Source: Hydrangea macrophylla (Eukaryota; Streptophyta; Magnoliopsida; Cornales; Hydrangeaceae). Taken from it: 64,000 bases of DNA. The notes below the pieces were generated by a model, which made no database searches, had not been told where the DNA came from, and saw nothing but the letters and a program-made list of their open reading frames with translations. The stretch is taken from assembly GCA_033977485.1 (NCBI GenBank), contig CM066992.1, positions 104,271,450-104,335,449 of the forward strand, read 5' to 3'. Made by a program: the position numbers and the translations under genes. Positions 46,452 to 58,849 of the stretch are shown here, in pieces. Numbering within the stretch: the first letter of the stretch is position 1; every line of letters begins with the position of its first letter.

Positions 46452-47997
46452 TAAGAAAAGAGAGGATCTCAAAAAACACTATTCATCAGTCACATCAGCC
46501 CTTAGTTAATTACCATAATATCCCTTCACTATACCATAATTACTCGTAATGTGTATACCTATGTAGGTATATATTGATTTGTATGAGAGTTATTCTGTCA
46601 TTTCAGACTACTAATTACATTTAGCTCAACTTTTGAAATTTTATTTAATATAATAATGAGGATTTAGCCAATAATTTTATGCCTAATTACATATAGGTCA
46701 ACAAATTCTAAAATATTTATCATTTGCTTCTACAAAATGTCAACAATAACGGCTAGTTACTAATATTTACATATAGGTCAACTTTTCCCCTCAAATTTAG
46801 GATTTATATATTGTATTATACCTAATTACATTTTGGTCAACAATTTTTGGAATATTTGTCATTCACTTCAAAAAAATATCAACAATAGTGGCTATATAAG
46901 AATTTGTAACTAATATTTACATTTAGATCAAGTTTTTCCCTCAAATTTAGGATTTATATATTATATTATGTCTAATTACATTTAGGTCAACAACTGTTGG
47001 AATCTTTGTCATTCACTTAAAAAAAAAACCCCCAACAATAGTGGCTATTTAAGAATTGATCACTAATATTTACGTTTAGGTCATCTTTTTCTCTCAAATT
47101 TAGGATTTCTATATCGTATTATGTTTAATTACATTTAGGTCAACAAGTTTAGGCATATTACCAATAACTTTTGTATTAGAATCATGAATAAAATTTCTTA
47201 TTTCCACTCAATATGCAACAAATATACCAAGAATGAAAAAAAGAAATTAAAAATGTCAAAGTTAAGTCTGCAAAATCCTATCCAATTGACTTTTACTCAA
47301 ATTTCATACTAAATCATCAACAAAATTATCTATTAGCACTTCAAAATGGAACAAATACTACCAAGAATAAAAAACCAAATAAAAAACCTCAAGATTAGGT
47401 TCGGTATCAAAAACTCTAAAATGGTCTAAACTTTTTTATTAAAATCATGAAAAAAAAAATATCTATTACCACTTCAAAATGCAACAAATACCACCAAGAA
47501 TGAAAAAACAAACGTGCAAATAAATAAAAGGCGTCAAAATTAGGTCTGGTTTGAAAAATTGTAAAGTGCTCTGTAATGATAGATCAAAATTTGAACTTGG
47601 CAATTTTCCACTTCTTCTTTTATTTGTTATACACACATATATATATATATATACATATATAGCATAAATGAAATTATATCCTTACTATTTTTTCAATTAT
47701 ATCTTATTTATTCTTATCTAATTTAATATAATATAATATAATCTAATGAATTAATATTGCAAAATCAGTAGCTTAAAATTTCAATACTTACATTACTATT
47801 TAGATTGCAATAATTAATTTTTAGTTTTATCAAAAGGGTCCTAAATTTCAATACTTACATCACTATTTAGATTGCAATAATTAATTTTTAGTTTTATCAA
47901 AAGGGTCCTTAAATTTTAACGCTTTTGTAGGGTTGTATCTATCAAATGTTTGAATTATAACATCCCTCCCGTGCATCGGCACGGGTTATAAATCTAG
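46452..47997 (+). mobile_element. Non-autonomous Helitron C1
   Basis: About 1.5 kb of AT-rich non-coding DNA ends in a strong hairpin, CCCGTGC-ATCG-GCACGGG (47968-47985), and CTAG (47994-47997). The interior repeats a phrase like TAATTACATTTAGGTCAACA and TTCTCTCAAATTTAGGATTT several times. It is clearly related to 48830-49580 in the next element. A 67-bp direct duplication occurs at about 47776-47915. The 5' end is not certain. Confidence 0.65.
47968..47997 (+). other. Helitron C1 3' terminus
   Basis: A 7-bp perfect stem with a 4-base loop, 8 bases before CTAG, followed by T. Confidence 0.8.
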
Positions 47998-48287
47998 TAA
48001 ATCTATATGTATATATAAAGGGAAAGGGAGGGGTTCCCACTTTTTGGGTTTTATCATTAATAATTACCAGTAAACCTATGCAGTTTTCCTTTCCCAAAAA
48101 TTACCCAATTGTAAAAGTAAAAAATCTTCTTAACAGTTTGGCTAAAAAATAACTACTTGAGCAGCTGGAAAAAAAAAACTGCTAAAAAAAAAAAACTGAT
48201 TACACACACGGAGTGTGTGTGGCACGTAGAATAAGTAGAATGGGATTCTCTTAAAAAGAAGGGAGAATAAATAGATTAATAAATGCA

Positions 48288-48547
48288 GAGCGAGTTGTAG
48301 CCTAATTGGCATAGTCTCTCTCTTTCTAGTGAAAAGGGAGAGGGTTCGAATCTCCATAGGAGAATTCAGTTGCTTGTCCCCAATTATTCTTCAGTCGGAA
48401 CGAGTTGTCCTTGTTAGGGTTTGTTGTGGGCTAGTGTGAAACTTTACGATTGGGTTGGATTGGGGCTAAGGTGTGTGTGCTTGGGATGCGTGCATATCCG
48501 GTCTGAATCCAGATAAACATAAAAAAATAAAAAAATAAAAAAATTAA
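48288..48547 (+). mobile_element. tRNA-derived SINE
   Basis: RNA polymerase III box A (TAGCCTAATTGG, 48298-48309) and box B (GGTTCGAATC, 48343-48352) are 33 bases apart. Box B sits in a T-arm with GGAGA/TCTCC pairing. The tRNA-related head is followed by an unrelated body and an A-rich tail (48521-48546, AAAAAAATAAAAAAATAAAA). No acceptor stem can be paired, so it is not a functional tRNA gene. About 260 bp is a usual plant SINE length. The target duplication is not clear. Confidence 0.8.
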
Positions 48548-48583
48548 ATCTATTATCTATATATCTATATACAGTCAGGCTAT

Positions 48584-48736
48584 AAAGAGGCGCCCTTTTT
48601 TTATTAAAAAGAGGACCTCTGTTTTGGCCGTCGGATCGTGTTTTCATTAATGGCAGTTTTGTCATTTCACAGTTTTTAAACACAATCCAACGGCCAAAAC
48701 AGAGGTCCTCTCTTTAATAAAGAGAGGTGGTCATCT
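48584..48736. mobile_element. Small foldback MITE
   Basis: Arms at 48602-48643 and 48677-48722 are near-perfect inverted repeats, for example GAGGACCTCTGTTTTGGCCG against CGGCCAAAACAGAGGTCCTC. They enclose a loop of about 33 bases. It is non-coding. Confidence 0.8.
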
Positions 48737-48752
48737 TTAGAGAATCTTTGTA

Positions 48753-50006
48753 TCTATATATTTACTATAGTATAAAAATGAAGAAACAAGCACGTCAAAA
48801 AATATGAACTTCCTCTTTTGCCCTTCACTATATCATAATTGCTCATATATCTATCTATACATTGTAAGAATATATTGCTTTGTGTGAGGGTAAATCTATC
48901 ATTTTGGACAAATAATTACATTCAAGTCAGCTTTTACAATTTTATTTTAATATAATAATGAGGTTTTAATCAACAATCTTGTGTCTAATTACATTTGGGT
49001 CAACAATTTTTTGGATATTTATTCTTGACTTCAAAAAAAGTCAACAAAAGTGGCTATTTTGGTGGCTATTTAGGAATTGGTCACTAATATTTACAATTTG
49101 GTCAACTTCTTCTCTCAAATGAGGTTTCAATCAACAATTTGTGTCTAATTACATTTGGGTCAATATTTTTTGGAATATTTATTATTCACTTCATAAAAAG
49201 TAAAAAAAAAAATAGCTATTTTAGTGGTTATTTAGGAATTGGTCACTAATATTTATAATTTGCTCAACTTCTTCTCTCAAAGTTAAGATTCATATATTGT
49301 AATATGTGTAATTGCATTAGGTCAGCAAGTTTTGGGATATTTATTATTCACTTTAAATAAGTTTTAAAAAGTGGTTATTTTAGTGACTATTTATGAATTG
49401 GTCACTAATTTCACATTTTGGTCAACTTCTTCTCTCAAATTTAAGTTTTGGTATATTTAAATTGTCAATTTAAGTGGCTATTTTAGTAGCTATTATTAAT
49501 TGGTCACTAATATTTATATTTTGGTCAACTTCTTCCCTCAAATTCAGGATTTATAGATTGTATTTGAATATCAATTAAGGCCTACAAACACATTTATGCC
49601 TTTTTTTAGAGGAAATACCCTACTTGTGTCATATATTTTTAGTGGCGCTTTATTAAGTACCTTTACTACTCATTTATAAGATAGTCAGAATTATCAACTT
49701 CTTCCGTAAGAAGAGTTTTAGATTAAATAGTTACATTTACAATTTTCTATTTAACTGTTTTAACATCTTATGTCGATTTTTAAAAGTGGACCTTATTTTG
49801 TAATATAAAAAAAAAAAAAGAAAAGAAAAGGAAACGTGACACTTATTTTAAAAATATCCAAAAAAAAATGAAACGTTAGCACTTATTTTAGAACAGAATG
49901 AGTAATTATACCTTTCTAAAGACCTCTAATGTCAAGATTAATACACAATATATCTAAAAATACAACTATCCGACGAGCACGTACCTTGCACGTGCACCCA
50001 CACTAG
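48753..50006 (+). mobile_element. Non-autonomous Helitron C2, 1254 bp
   Basis: Begins TCTATATATTTACTATAGTA after an A. It ends with a hairpin (GCACGT at 49977-49982 with ACGTGC at 49990-49995) and CTAG (50003-50006), then T. Its interior repeats TTGGTCACTAATATTTA and TTTGGTCAACTTCTTCTCTC units and is related to Helitron C1. It carries no gene. Confidence 0.75.
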
Positions 50007-50008
50007 TA

Positions 50009-50309
50009 TCTATCTATCTACTACTATATTATAAGAGCGGATCGATGTTTTCACCTGCCTGCTTTTTCTCTGTCTGCTTCACCTATTTGCTTCCATTAAG
50101 GTCAAAACGACGCCGTCTAAAGCAGAACAGGGTAGCCCCTGCCCGAGTGTTTCCTCTCTCATACAACGGCTGTTTTTTGCGACTCCGTCTTCGTCTTCTT
50201 CGTCCCATTGCAACAAACAGACGCCCTGATTCATTGTCAATCCGACGATCAGTGGTCACGCCATTAGTTCTTCAATGATCTGATTCCGACTACCTAATAC
50301 GATCTGGTT

Positions 50310-50353
<44 letters not shown>

Positions 50354-52174
50354 ACAATTCGTTTGCTGCTCTCACTGAATGTTTCTAGATTCAGAGATTT
50401 AAAGGTGATCTCTTGTTCTTTGATTCGTTTGATTTGCATGTTCAAATTCCAAATTAATTTCAAAAATGTGTTTCTAGGGTTTATTCAATTTGGGTTTTTT
50501 CTAGGGTTTATTCAATTTGGGTTTTAATTTGGGGTATTATACTTGGATTTCTTTGATTCATTGATTGGCGTGTTCAAATTCCTCTTTCATTTCGAAATTG
50601 GGTTTCTAGGGTTTAATCAATTTGGATTTCAATTTGTGGTATTATACCTGGATTTGCATGTCCATATTCCGATTTAATTATGGAATTTAGACTTGGTAGG
50701 CTTCAATGAATTTCGGCATTGCTTTGGGGTTCATAGCTATGCATGTTCAAATTCCCATTTTATTAAGGTTTCGGTTTGGGGTTCTTAGATCTGTATGTTC
50801 AAATTTCCATTTCATTTACAAAAATTGGTTTGTAGGGTTTAATCAATTCGGCCTTCACTTTGGGGTAATAGCTATTTCGAATCCCATGTCCATATCGGCA
50901 TATCTCGAGAACCAAATAATTATTTTGGAATGAACACCACATCTGAATTCTGATTTTCCAGTCTATCTGCAAGTCTTTCAAAAGTTCAAATAAATAAAAT
51001 AGTAAAACTAATAGTAATAATAAAGACTCAAATTTTAAGAAGAGAATCTAAATCTGTATATCCATTCTGAAGGAGGTAGACAAAGATATAGCAAATTCAT
51101 ACACAAGTATGAAAGACAACTCAGAACTAGAAGTTCACTCTAAATTACTAAATTTAACAATTAGAAATCTAGATAAAACATCATATTAGAAATTCCAGAT
51201 TCAAATTTACAGGTGATTTCTTCTTGTTGTCTTCGTTTGAGTTAAACATCTATAAAGGCTTTCAAAACTTAGATTTTTGCTTAGTATTTGCTTGCTGTTG
51301 TTCAGGCTTAAATATTCTTCTACTGCTATGTGTGTTGGCTTTTCACCATGATAATTTTAAAAGGTACGGAATTGTTAATTATTGTTGTCTCAATTCCTGG
51401 TTTCTAGCTTCAGATTTAGAGGTGATTTCTTAGTATTTCTATTTTCCCTTTTGTGGTAACTTGTGGTTCTTGTGATTTTCCTTATGCTGACAATTTCCTA
51501 AGCCATCGCTATAACTATCTCTATGTCTCTTTGATTTGAGGATAGGTTGAAGAAAATTATTTAATGGAATGGGACAGCAATCCGAATAGGAGAGGCAAAT
51601 TGATAAGGGATATTCATCTTCAACGAAGGTGCAATGGGCACAATATAGTCTCCTATGCAATCGTTCAGGTCTGAATTGCGATCCTAATGTATTGTGTTCT
51701 TTTTCTTCTTTTGGGGGCTCAGAGGATTGGGATTGAAATTGTACTCTAAAAAATAACTATTTTTGTTCAAGCTGGATACATCGAACTCTACATTGAGTTT
51801 ATTTTCTGCAATTTCTGCCGAAACACGAGCTCTAAATATGATAGTCAAAGTTGGAAACGAATTATTTTAGTTCATTGATATAATCAAGACATTGTATATT
51901 AATTGTAGATAGTTCGAGACATCCAAATACATATTTTAGTTTTTCCTATTTTGTTTTTTGAGGCTAATTTCATTACCTTAATTCATGGGCTTAGGGAGGA
52001 CTGGTCATCATGTAGATGTATTGAGAGTCCTGAAATGTATCAAGTGTCATTCTTTTATTTGGAATGGATTTGAAGCCAAAAAAAAAGGCAGCAACTTATG
52101 ACAGTCATAGTTGCTTCAACAATTGAAACAATTCAATGTTACGTACAATTCTATGTTAATATACAATCATCCTC

Positions 52175-52213
<39 letters not shown>

Positions 52214-54071
52214 CTACAGTGGTAGGAACCTTATGAAGTCGGTGTATATTCCTAATTTGAATGTCAGAAGACTCAGAACTGAAGATTTTATCACAAACTG
52301 TTTTCAATAGGAAAAGAAAAATATAAGACATTAAGGTTCAGGATTTTGTAATCGAAGATGTATTAATGTTTTGGGCAAATTGATTTTGTTGCGTACAAGG
52401 ACATTGGGGAATGATTTGCAAGTAGTTACTAATTCCATATGGTGTCTACCGCTAGGATTTGTGAATAGCTACCTACAAAGTTCCTTACGGTCTCTAGTGA
52501 GGGAAGGTAGTAATTTCTGCTTTGCAAGTGAAAAAGAACATAAATCAACTAACTCAAGAATACTATGTTAATTAACATTAAAACATTTTCTCTTGCCCAT
52601 GTCCCAGGTTTGATGTTCAACGATTACATTTTTACTCCACTCAACATAGCCTTATTACAATTACTTTCGATGCTATGGTTCAACAGTATATTTTTTGGAT
52701 AACTTGCTTTGCTGTAATGGTGGTCAAATGTTGTTTAGACAAATATATATTTGTATGTCCATAACTTCTTCTGATTAAAAGGTCTTCCTTTTTGAGCTTC
52801 ACTTAAAGTTTAATTGACTCTTTAAGGCCATCATTCTTTTTTTCGGTGCAAGCTGTTCAGCTCATGCAGTTTGATTACAGGCTTGCAAATCCGTTGGGAC
52901 ACAGATTTGCAAAAGCTGGGACCGTAATGTAGAGTTAACTGCCTCACTCTCAAATTGACTGCTCCTATTAATGAAATGGGTGAAAGATAAGGGTGAGGAT
53001 GAAAAGCAAACACTTCTATTGGCCTGCACTGGAGGTGAAGTTGAATTTATCGTCAATTTTGTTGTAGGTAATAACAGTATACATATCTGTTGGTTGCTTT
53101 GAATCCTTTACTACTTAATTTAATCCCTGTATTTTCATTCTAGATGTATACATCTCTGCATGCATGTACCTGCGTCTGCATATGTGCATCTTTAGAGGCT
53201 TGGGTTTGTCGTAGGTCAAGGGGAAGATTCTGCATCTAAACCATTTTTTCATCCAAATTATTCAGATCATTTGCTTACTCCATGGAAGGCAATGCAACAA
53301 CCGTATAACACACTGTTTGTGTATATAGAGGCAGGGCCAGTTGAGCCCTTCTGGTTTAGTTTTGCAATTGAGATGACTTTCAAGGCAGGAAGATGGGCTG
53401 CCAATTATGTGTTTGAAGAGGTAGCATGATTAAAGGATGGAGAAGAGTTCTTTCACTTTTTCTTTGACAGTTGCTATTAATGTATGGCAGGGATGGATAG
53501 GAGGAAAAGGTTTGTAGATGCTGCTTTTGTTTTCTCTTAATTTTTTTTATTATTAAGTGTGAAGCTTTAAGCGAAGCAATTAACTTTAGAACATGCAAGG
53601 CTCATAGTGCATTTTCATCGTAGCGATACCAAAAATATAGATTTGGTATGAATAAAATATCAAACATTGCCCCAAAAGATAGAAATTAGCTCAAAATTTA
53701 AATAGGCAACAATAATTCAGAATTCCAAAAGTCCCATCTTTTTTTCTCAAGGCCAACAAAATTGCATATAAACGAGATCAAAATTGCATATAAGGAGAAG
53801 AAAAATGATTTAACAAATTACTTGATCCAAGTCCATAAAAACGCGAAAATTTTGGATTACCTTAAACCCCAGTAAAACCCTATTCTTAGAATAACACGAA
53901 AATCTCAGCTTTTTTATGGCCTACCTTGTTCTGTGAGTGGCGTATAGAGTGAAATTGATTGGAACTGATCGGAAAGTGGTGGTGGTGACGAGCGTGGTGA
54001 AACTATGGAGAACATAGATGCGCAAACATGGGCAATAAATTGCGTGCCATGCACGCAGACTCTCTCACTAG
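50009..54071 (+). mobile_element. Non-autonomous Helitron D, 4.1 kb
   Basis: Starts TCTATCTATCTACTACTATA two bases after the end of C2. It ends with a hairpin (GCGTGC-CAT-GCACGC, 54042-54056) and CTAG (54068-54071). Its first 400 bp look like a captured gene 5' region: AAAACGACGCCGTC near 50104, a CT microsatellite at 50317-50350 and TAGGGTTT-rich sequence, as in plant promoters and leaders. Poly(A) of about 29 bases occurs at 52182-52210. No protein domain is recognised in 50300-54000. Confidence 0.65.
54042..54071 (+). other. Helitron D 3' terminus
   Basis: A 6-bp GC stem with CAT loop, then 11 bases, then CTAG and T. The adjoining TCTCTCACTAGTATATATAT could also be read as the 5' end of the next element, so the two may abut or overlap. 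Confidence 0.72.
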
Positions 54072-54566
54072 TATATATATAAAGACCGAAGCAAAACAAG
54101 GCTCCACATCTTGCCACATCAGTATACTATATTTGGAAGCAAAAAATCCAACGTGTCAACATTCAGCCCTAACGCCTCTGCCTTTTCTCTCTCTCTCTCT
54201 CTCTCTCTCATACACAGACCCATTAATTTATGTGTTTGCCACTTCCCCTTCCCCTTCCCCTTCCCCAGTCATTCTTCCCCCAATCAACTTCTCAGTTCAA
54301 CCGCCTCAACTCGCACAAAACGAAGAAGTAGCTTCAACTCGGACAAAACGAAGAAGTCGTACGTCTTCTCCTCTGCTCGCCCAGATTCAAAAAAAAAAAA
54401 TGGGGGTTTTATTTTATTTTTATTTTGAATTTAGTTGAATTCCTGTTTTGCTTTCAATCGTTTCCTATTTCTGGGTGTTTTTTAATTCTTTAATTTCGAA
54501 ATTTTGTTTGAATTTCCAGCTGCTTATTTGGGTAAATTGGTGTTTGATTAATTTATGGAATCACAG

Positions 54567-54718
54567 TGTTGTCTTATGATGTGCCGTTGATGGTCTCTCG
54601 ACAGCTTTTACAGACATTTGCCCAAGAATTAGGGAGGTTGGAGGCAGAGACCCAGAAGGAGGTTGCTCATTATACCCTAAATCAGATTCAACCTCGGGTT
54701 GTGTCCTTCGAGGAACAG
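54567..54718 (+). pseudogene. Captured exon of COP9 signalosome subunit 4
   Basis: CSN4 is a PCI-domain subunit of the COP9 signalosome, which removes NEDD8/RUB from cullins. The 152-bp segment is bounded by a splice acceptor (ATCACAG) and a donor (CAG|GTTAGT). It reads without a stop as VPLMVSRQLL, then QTFAQELGRL, then TLNQIQPRVVSFEEQ. The pattern SRQLL...F...L...KE...TL..IQPRV.SFEEQ is conserved from plant to human CSN4. No other CSN4 exon is recognisable on either side within the window, so it is a gene fragment with flanking intron sequence, not a complete gene. Its position between Helitron termini points to transposon capture. Confidence 0.82.
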
Positions 54719-57700
54719 GTTAGTTCAAATTAATTTCTCTCATCATCTATGTACACCTTTGCCTCTTCCAGGTAATTAATTTTTCCCTCTTTTGTTGTTT
54801 CTCTGATTACCTTAGTTGAAATATTGATTTTCTTTGCCTAATTTATGAGTTTATTCAACAGAGATTGTTGGTTTGCGAGGAACTTGTACTTGCCCTCCTC
54901 AAATATATATACACACACACACACACACATCTGTGTATGTATATGAATGAACTGACTTAATTTTAGTGTAATAATTTCTATATACAAGGTCAATTTTATT
55001 TCTGTGCCCCACATTGGTTCACAAATTAATTCAAATCAATTCCTTCTCTGAACAGGTAATTGGGAGGATGTAGGCAAAAACAGCATTACACTATTTCGAT
55101 CTGTTGAAATTCTCAACAAATGATCATAAGGCAACAATTATTTCAACGGACCACCAACCAAGAACTACTTCTTAGGTAAGTTATTACTTTTGCCAATATA
55201 TCCTAATTTGAGTCTCCTACATCTAAAAATATCTAATTTTTTACTGAATTGGTGGAGTTCAACATAACATCAAGTTGAATGAGTTAGTTTGGAGTATCTA
55301 TTATTCCATTTCTGACAGCTCAAAAAATGCACAACAATAGATGTTTATTCGGGGCTACAAATGCAAACATGAACATGTATGTATATGAACAATATACATA
55401 AGCTGTTAGTGGAGGTTTGGTCTTTTAACTCAAATTCAAGGTGGTTGGATTCCCACAAGGATTGAAATGATATCCTCACATATCTTTAACTTCCACTTTT
55501 CAAATCAAAGTTCTTGAGTTGAGAACTTTAGGCTCCGTTTGGTTTGTGGATTTAGAAAAAGAAGCTATTTTCCTAGAGTTCACGAGAATAATATAGGAAA
55601 CTATAATATTTTGTAATACAATAGACACTTGAGAAAAGTGGAAGTTTAAATTTTTTTAGTATCTTTCCACCATTTTCCCCTTATCTCAGTTATTGAACGA
55701 GGGTTTCAAAGATATGATGTTTTCTCGAATATCCTGAACTACAGATCGGTTCGCCCATATTTTGTTTACACAGGAACCAAAGAAATTCGTAGAACTGAAA
55801 GGCATTGTCTTTTTTCTCTCTAGACGTTTCAAATAGGTACGCTGCTTCGTTTCCCTAATTCTATCTTCTCTTCAAACATGAACTTTGTTTTGTTGATTCC
55901 TGCTTTCAGTTGAACTCTTTTCGCTGTTGCCTTTTAGTTTTTGTTCTCTTCATGTGTTTATTCATGCGTACTGCACCAAACAGGAAAAAAAAAACTAGGT
56001 TTTCTTTGGTTAATAACGAATATTTTTTAATAGAAGGAAAACCAGGGCTTATGCTACTAGATTTTTCACATGACAATGTCTTGATACCACTATGTTTTTT
56101 GGGGTTGAACTTCATTATTGAAACCTACAATGGGAAAAACAAACCCTCACACTTATAGGCCAACAATAGCTGCGATGTTTTCAGTTTTACGATAGAAGGA
56201 GATTACAAAAAGTGGACACATTGAGAGGCAAAAGAAGCTAATCATCTAAAGTGAGTTCTTTTTCTTAGATTTGTTTAGAATGTATATGTGTAGTCTCTAT
56301 TGCTTTGCTCAATGAAGTCTTCATTGTGATTTGAAGGCATAAGATTTAAGGCTTAACAAGCCACATAGGTGCATATGGCGGAAATACACGAAGTTATGTG
56401 TTTTTTCCCTATTTTATGGAGCATCAATTACATGGAAAGGTTCTAATCATATTCTTACATTAAAGCTATTTTCAAGATTGGGATATACACTGTGACAGCA
56501 CCCCAATTTGTTTATAGCTTTTAATTATGAGTAATTCCATGCTTCTCAAATATGTATTCCATATGTGGCTCCCAAAACATATGATAGTGGGCCCATTTGA
56601 TTTTCATTGGAGGATTTTGAAGTGGCCCTACCATTATTAAAGATGGTCACAGTGTCACATGTGTTGCGAACCACATTTGGATAGGGAAGCATAGCGTTAC
56701 TCTTTAATTATTGAATTGGCAAAGCATCTCTACTTTGCATTGAAGTGTCATGTTGATTAGGGAAAGAAATATGAATTCATATACATAGTTGTATTGCAAC
56801 TGTTGACGTGTTGTGTTTTATTGTCAACTTTTGAGTTATCATTTTGTGAATTTGTTAAATCCCTATGAATTACTCACACTGTGGGTCTAACAAATTTCAC
56901 TCACTTTAATTTATGGCTTTGACGGTGTTGGGATAAAATCCATGGGGATAGTAACTTGATTTTTACCCTTTTTCCCATTCAAGTACATAGGTTTGTTATT
57001 TTAGTTATCGGTAGCATAAGCTTTTAATATATTTGTTTAAAGTACTTACAACCATTCCTATCTCTAGCCATCTTGTATTTGGTGTGAAGGACAGTTTCTA
57101 TTGGATGAGAGTGGTACTCCAAATGGAACAAGAGGTGAATTTTCCGAGCAAAGAGCATATTCCACAAAACTGAAAGAGAAAGGCACTTGAAGCGGGATTC
57201 GGGATTATGGGTAGGTTAGTACTGATTCATCGTAATAAAAAAAAAGTAATGTTTCATCTATGTTGTCAGTTACATGCAACAAGATCTCTTGCAGAGTTGT
57301 TCTTGTGGAAATTATCATATGGGTTTAAGAGAAGTTTTAAGGTAGTTCATGACGAGGTTGGGGACAGGGTACTTGAGGTTATCAGATATGTTGGTTCCAA
57401 GTCTTTTGTTATTGTTACCTACATGTGCTTGGAGGCACTAGGTTTTTTTGCCTGCTTAAATAGATAAATATCTCTGCTCTTATAAACCATTTACTGGTGG
57501 TGTGCTTCAAAAATTTAACCTTGCTTGTTAATTTTTTAGGAACGTTTTATGATCCCATCTTCATTTCTTTGAATTGGAAAATAAAATTTGTGTTGTGCTT
57601 GAATTGGAAAAGTTGATTTTAGCTTTCTGAAAATACTTAGTTTTCCTCCATGTTTTACTGAAATGATGGTTTTTGATTATTACCTTCATCTGCATTCTGA

Positions 57701-58243
57701 TCTATTTGAGAATTTATTGGAATTTTGCTTGCTGGATAATAATGTCAAATAGGTCATTCTTCTAGGCAATGGAGTGCATGGACAATATGGTTGGAACAAT
57801 TTCAAGAAGTTGTTTGAACAAAAAAAAATGGTCTGCACAAATATCCTGTCCACCATTAAGAAAGGCTTCCAACAAGCACAAATTGCTCAGAACTAAGGCG
57901 AAAAAACAATGACGATCCTCCTACTGTTGTCATGGCGGTACATCAGAAGTGGAAGTTGTTCTTCTCAGAAACTAAAACTCCTTTTTTTAAAGATCTTGGT
58001 TGGGATGACACTGATTCTCTTTTTTTTTTTTAGTGGGGCAGGGAGTTTGGGGGATGGGTTCATGAATGCGAATTAGTTTGTGCAAGGGTCTTAACATTTT
58101 TGAGAAACTAAAAAAATAACTTTGCTCTGTGCTTCGTTTATAATACATTTGCTATTACATTTTGAAATGAATGTTTTGACAAATCTTAGATACAATTATC
58201 AAGAGGTGTTTTACTATTTTGCATTGTGCTCAAGTAGCATAGG

Positions 58244-58271
58244 CCCGTGCATAGCACGGGTTATCGACTAG
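58244..58271 (+). other. Helitron E 3' terminus
   Basis: CCCGTGC (58244-58250) pairs perfectly with GCACGGG (58254-58260) over an ATA loop. CTAG follows at 58268-58271, then T. It is closely similar to the C1 terminus hairpin, suggesting the same family of 3' ends. Confidence 0.85.
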
Positions 58272-58849
58272 TTAATAAAGAAATCTAATGAGCTTGGATA
58301 CCATGGCGATCACGTAGCGGTTGACAACACATCGTATATGGGGAAGGTCACACGTCAGACTCCACTCCAATAACCACTCTTTCGTGTCAGTTCGCCGGTT
58401 GAACTTTTCACCGTCACTTTCTCTCCCCGGCGATTTTCATCGCTCTTTAAAAAATTAAAAAGTTAAAAAACTCCAAACACACTGTACTACTCAAACCTTC
58501 TCTTTCATCCAAACTCACTTTCGTAACTGTCTTTCTCTCTCTAGAACCCCTCCCCCCCGTCATCTCTCTCTCGAAGGCCATTGTCTCTCTTCTCTCTTTA
58601 CCTTCACTCTATCGTCTGCCATTGGTGAAAGCTTTCTTCGTTCAATAATTTCTCTCTCTCTCTCTCTCTCTCTGTACTTTCTCTTACTATCTCTGCCATC
58701 TTGATTCTCGGAAATTTAAAAATCTTCGTGTATTTACAAGTTTGGAACATTAGGGTTTGAAAAAGGCTCGGTTATGTCGTTTATTTAACAGTAATTTCTG
58801 GATATTTCTGAGGTCTGAAGTGGTAGAAGAAGAAAGAAGAAGGAACTGA
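58272..58849 (+). promoter_or_regulatory. Promoter and 5' UTR region of the CNNM/DUF21 gene
   Basis: 577 bp between a Helitron end and the start codon. It is rich in CT runs (58500-58690, including TCTCTCTC tracts), a common feature of plant core promoters and leaders. No convincing TATA box is seen. AGAAGAAAGAAGAAGG lies directly upstream of the ATG. The transcription start cannot be fixed. Confidence 0.5.

Larger units (their letters stand above)
47998..48752 (+). other. Helitron-like 5' start with nested SINE and foldback element
   Basis: TCTATATGTATATATAAAGG at 48002 follows an A and looks like a Helitron 5' end placed directly after Helitron C1. The interval holds the SINE at 48288-48547 and the foldback element at 48584-48736. 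Its own 3' end is not identifiable. Confidence 0.4.
54072..58271 (+). mobile_element. Helitron E, gene-capturing, ~4.2 kb
   Basis: Lies between the CTAG of Helitron D and a terminal hairpin with CTAG at 58244-58271. It contains CT and CTTCCC microsatellites (54187-54270), a captured CSN4 exon (54567-54718) and AC repeats (54911-54928). Other exon-like pieces at 55060-55170 and 57070-57470 are not identified. The 5' boundary is inferred from position only. Confidence 0.6.

Noticed and set aside
48290..48362. A genuine tRNA gene
   Set aside because: Box A, box B and the T-arm are present, but no acceptor stem pairs and an A-tailed body follows, so it is called a SINE.
57207..57467. 86-codon frame as a host gene
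   Set aside because: No recognisable domain, and it lies within the Helitron E interval. It is mentioned only as an unidentified exon-like piece.
58139..58195. Possible gene fragment similar to 46110-46150
   Set aside because: The similarity is to Helitron tail sequence shared by the elements, not to a coding exon.
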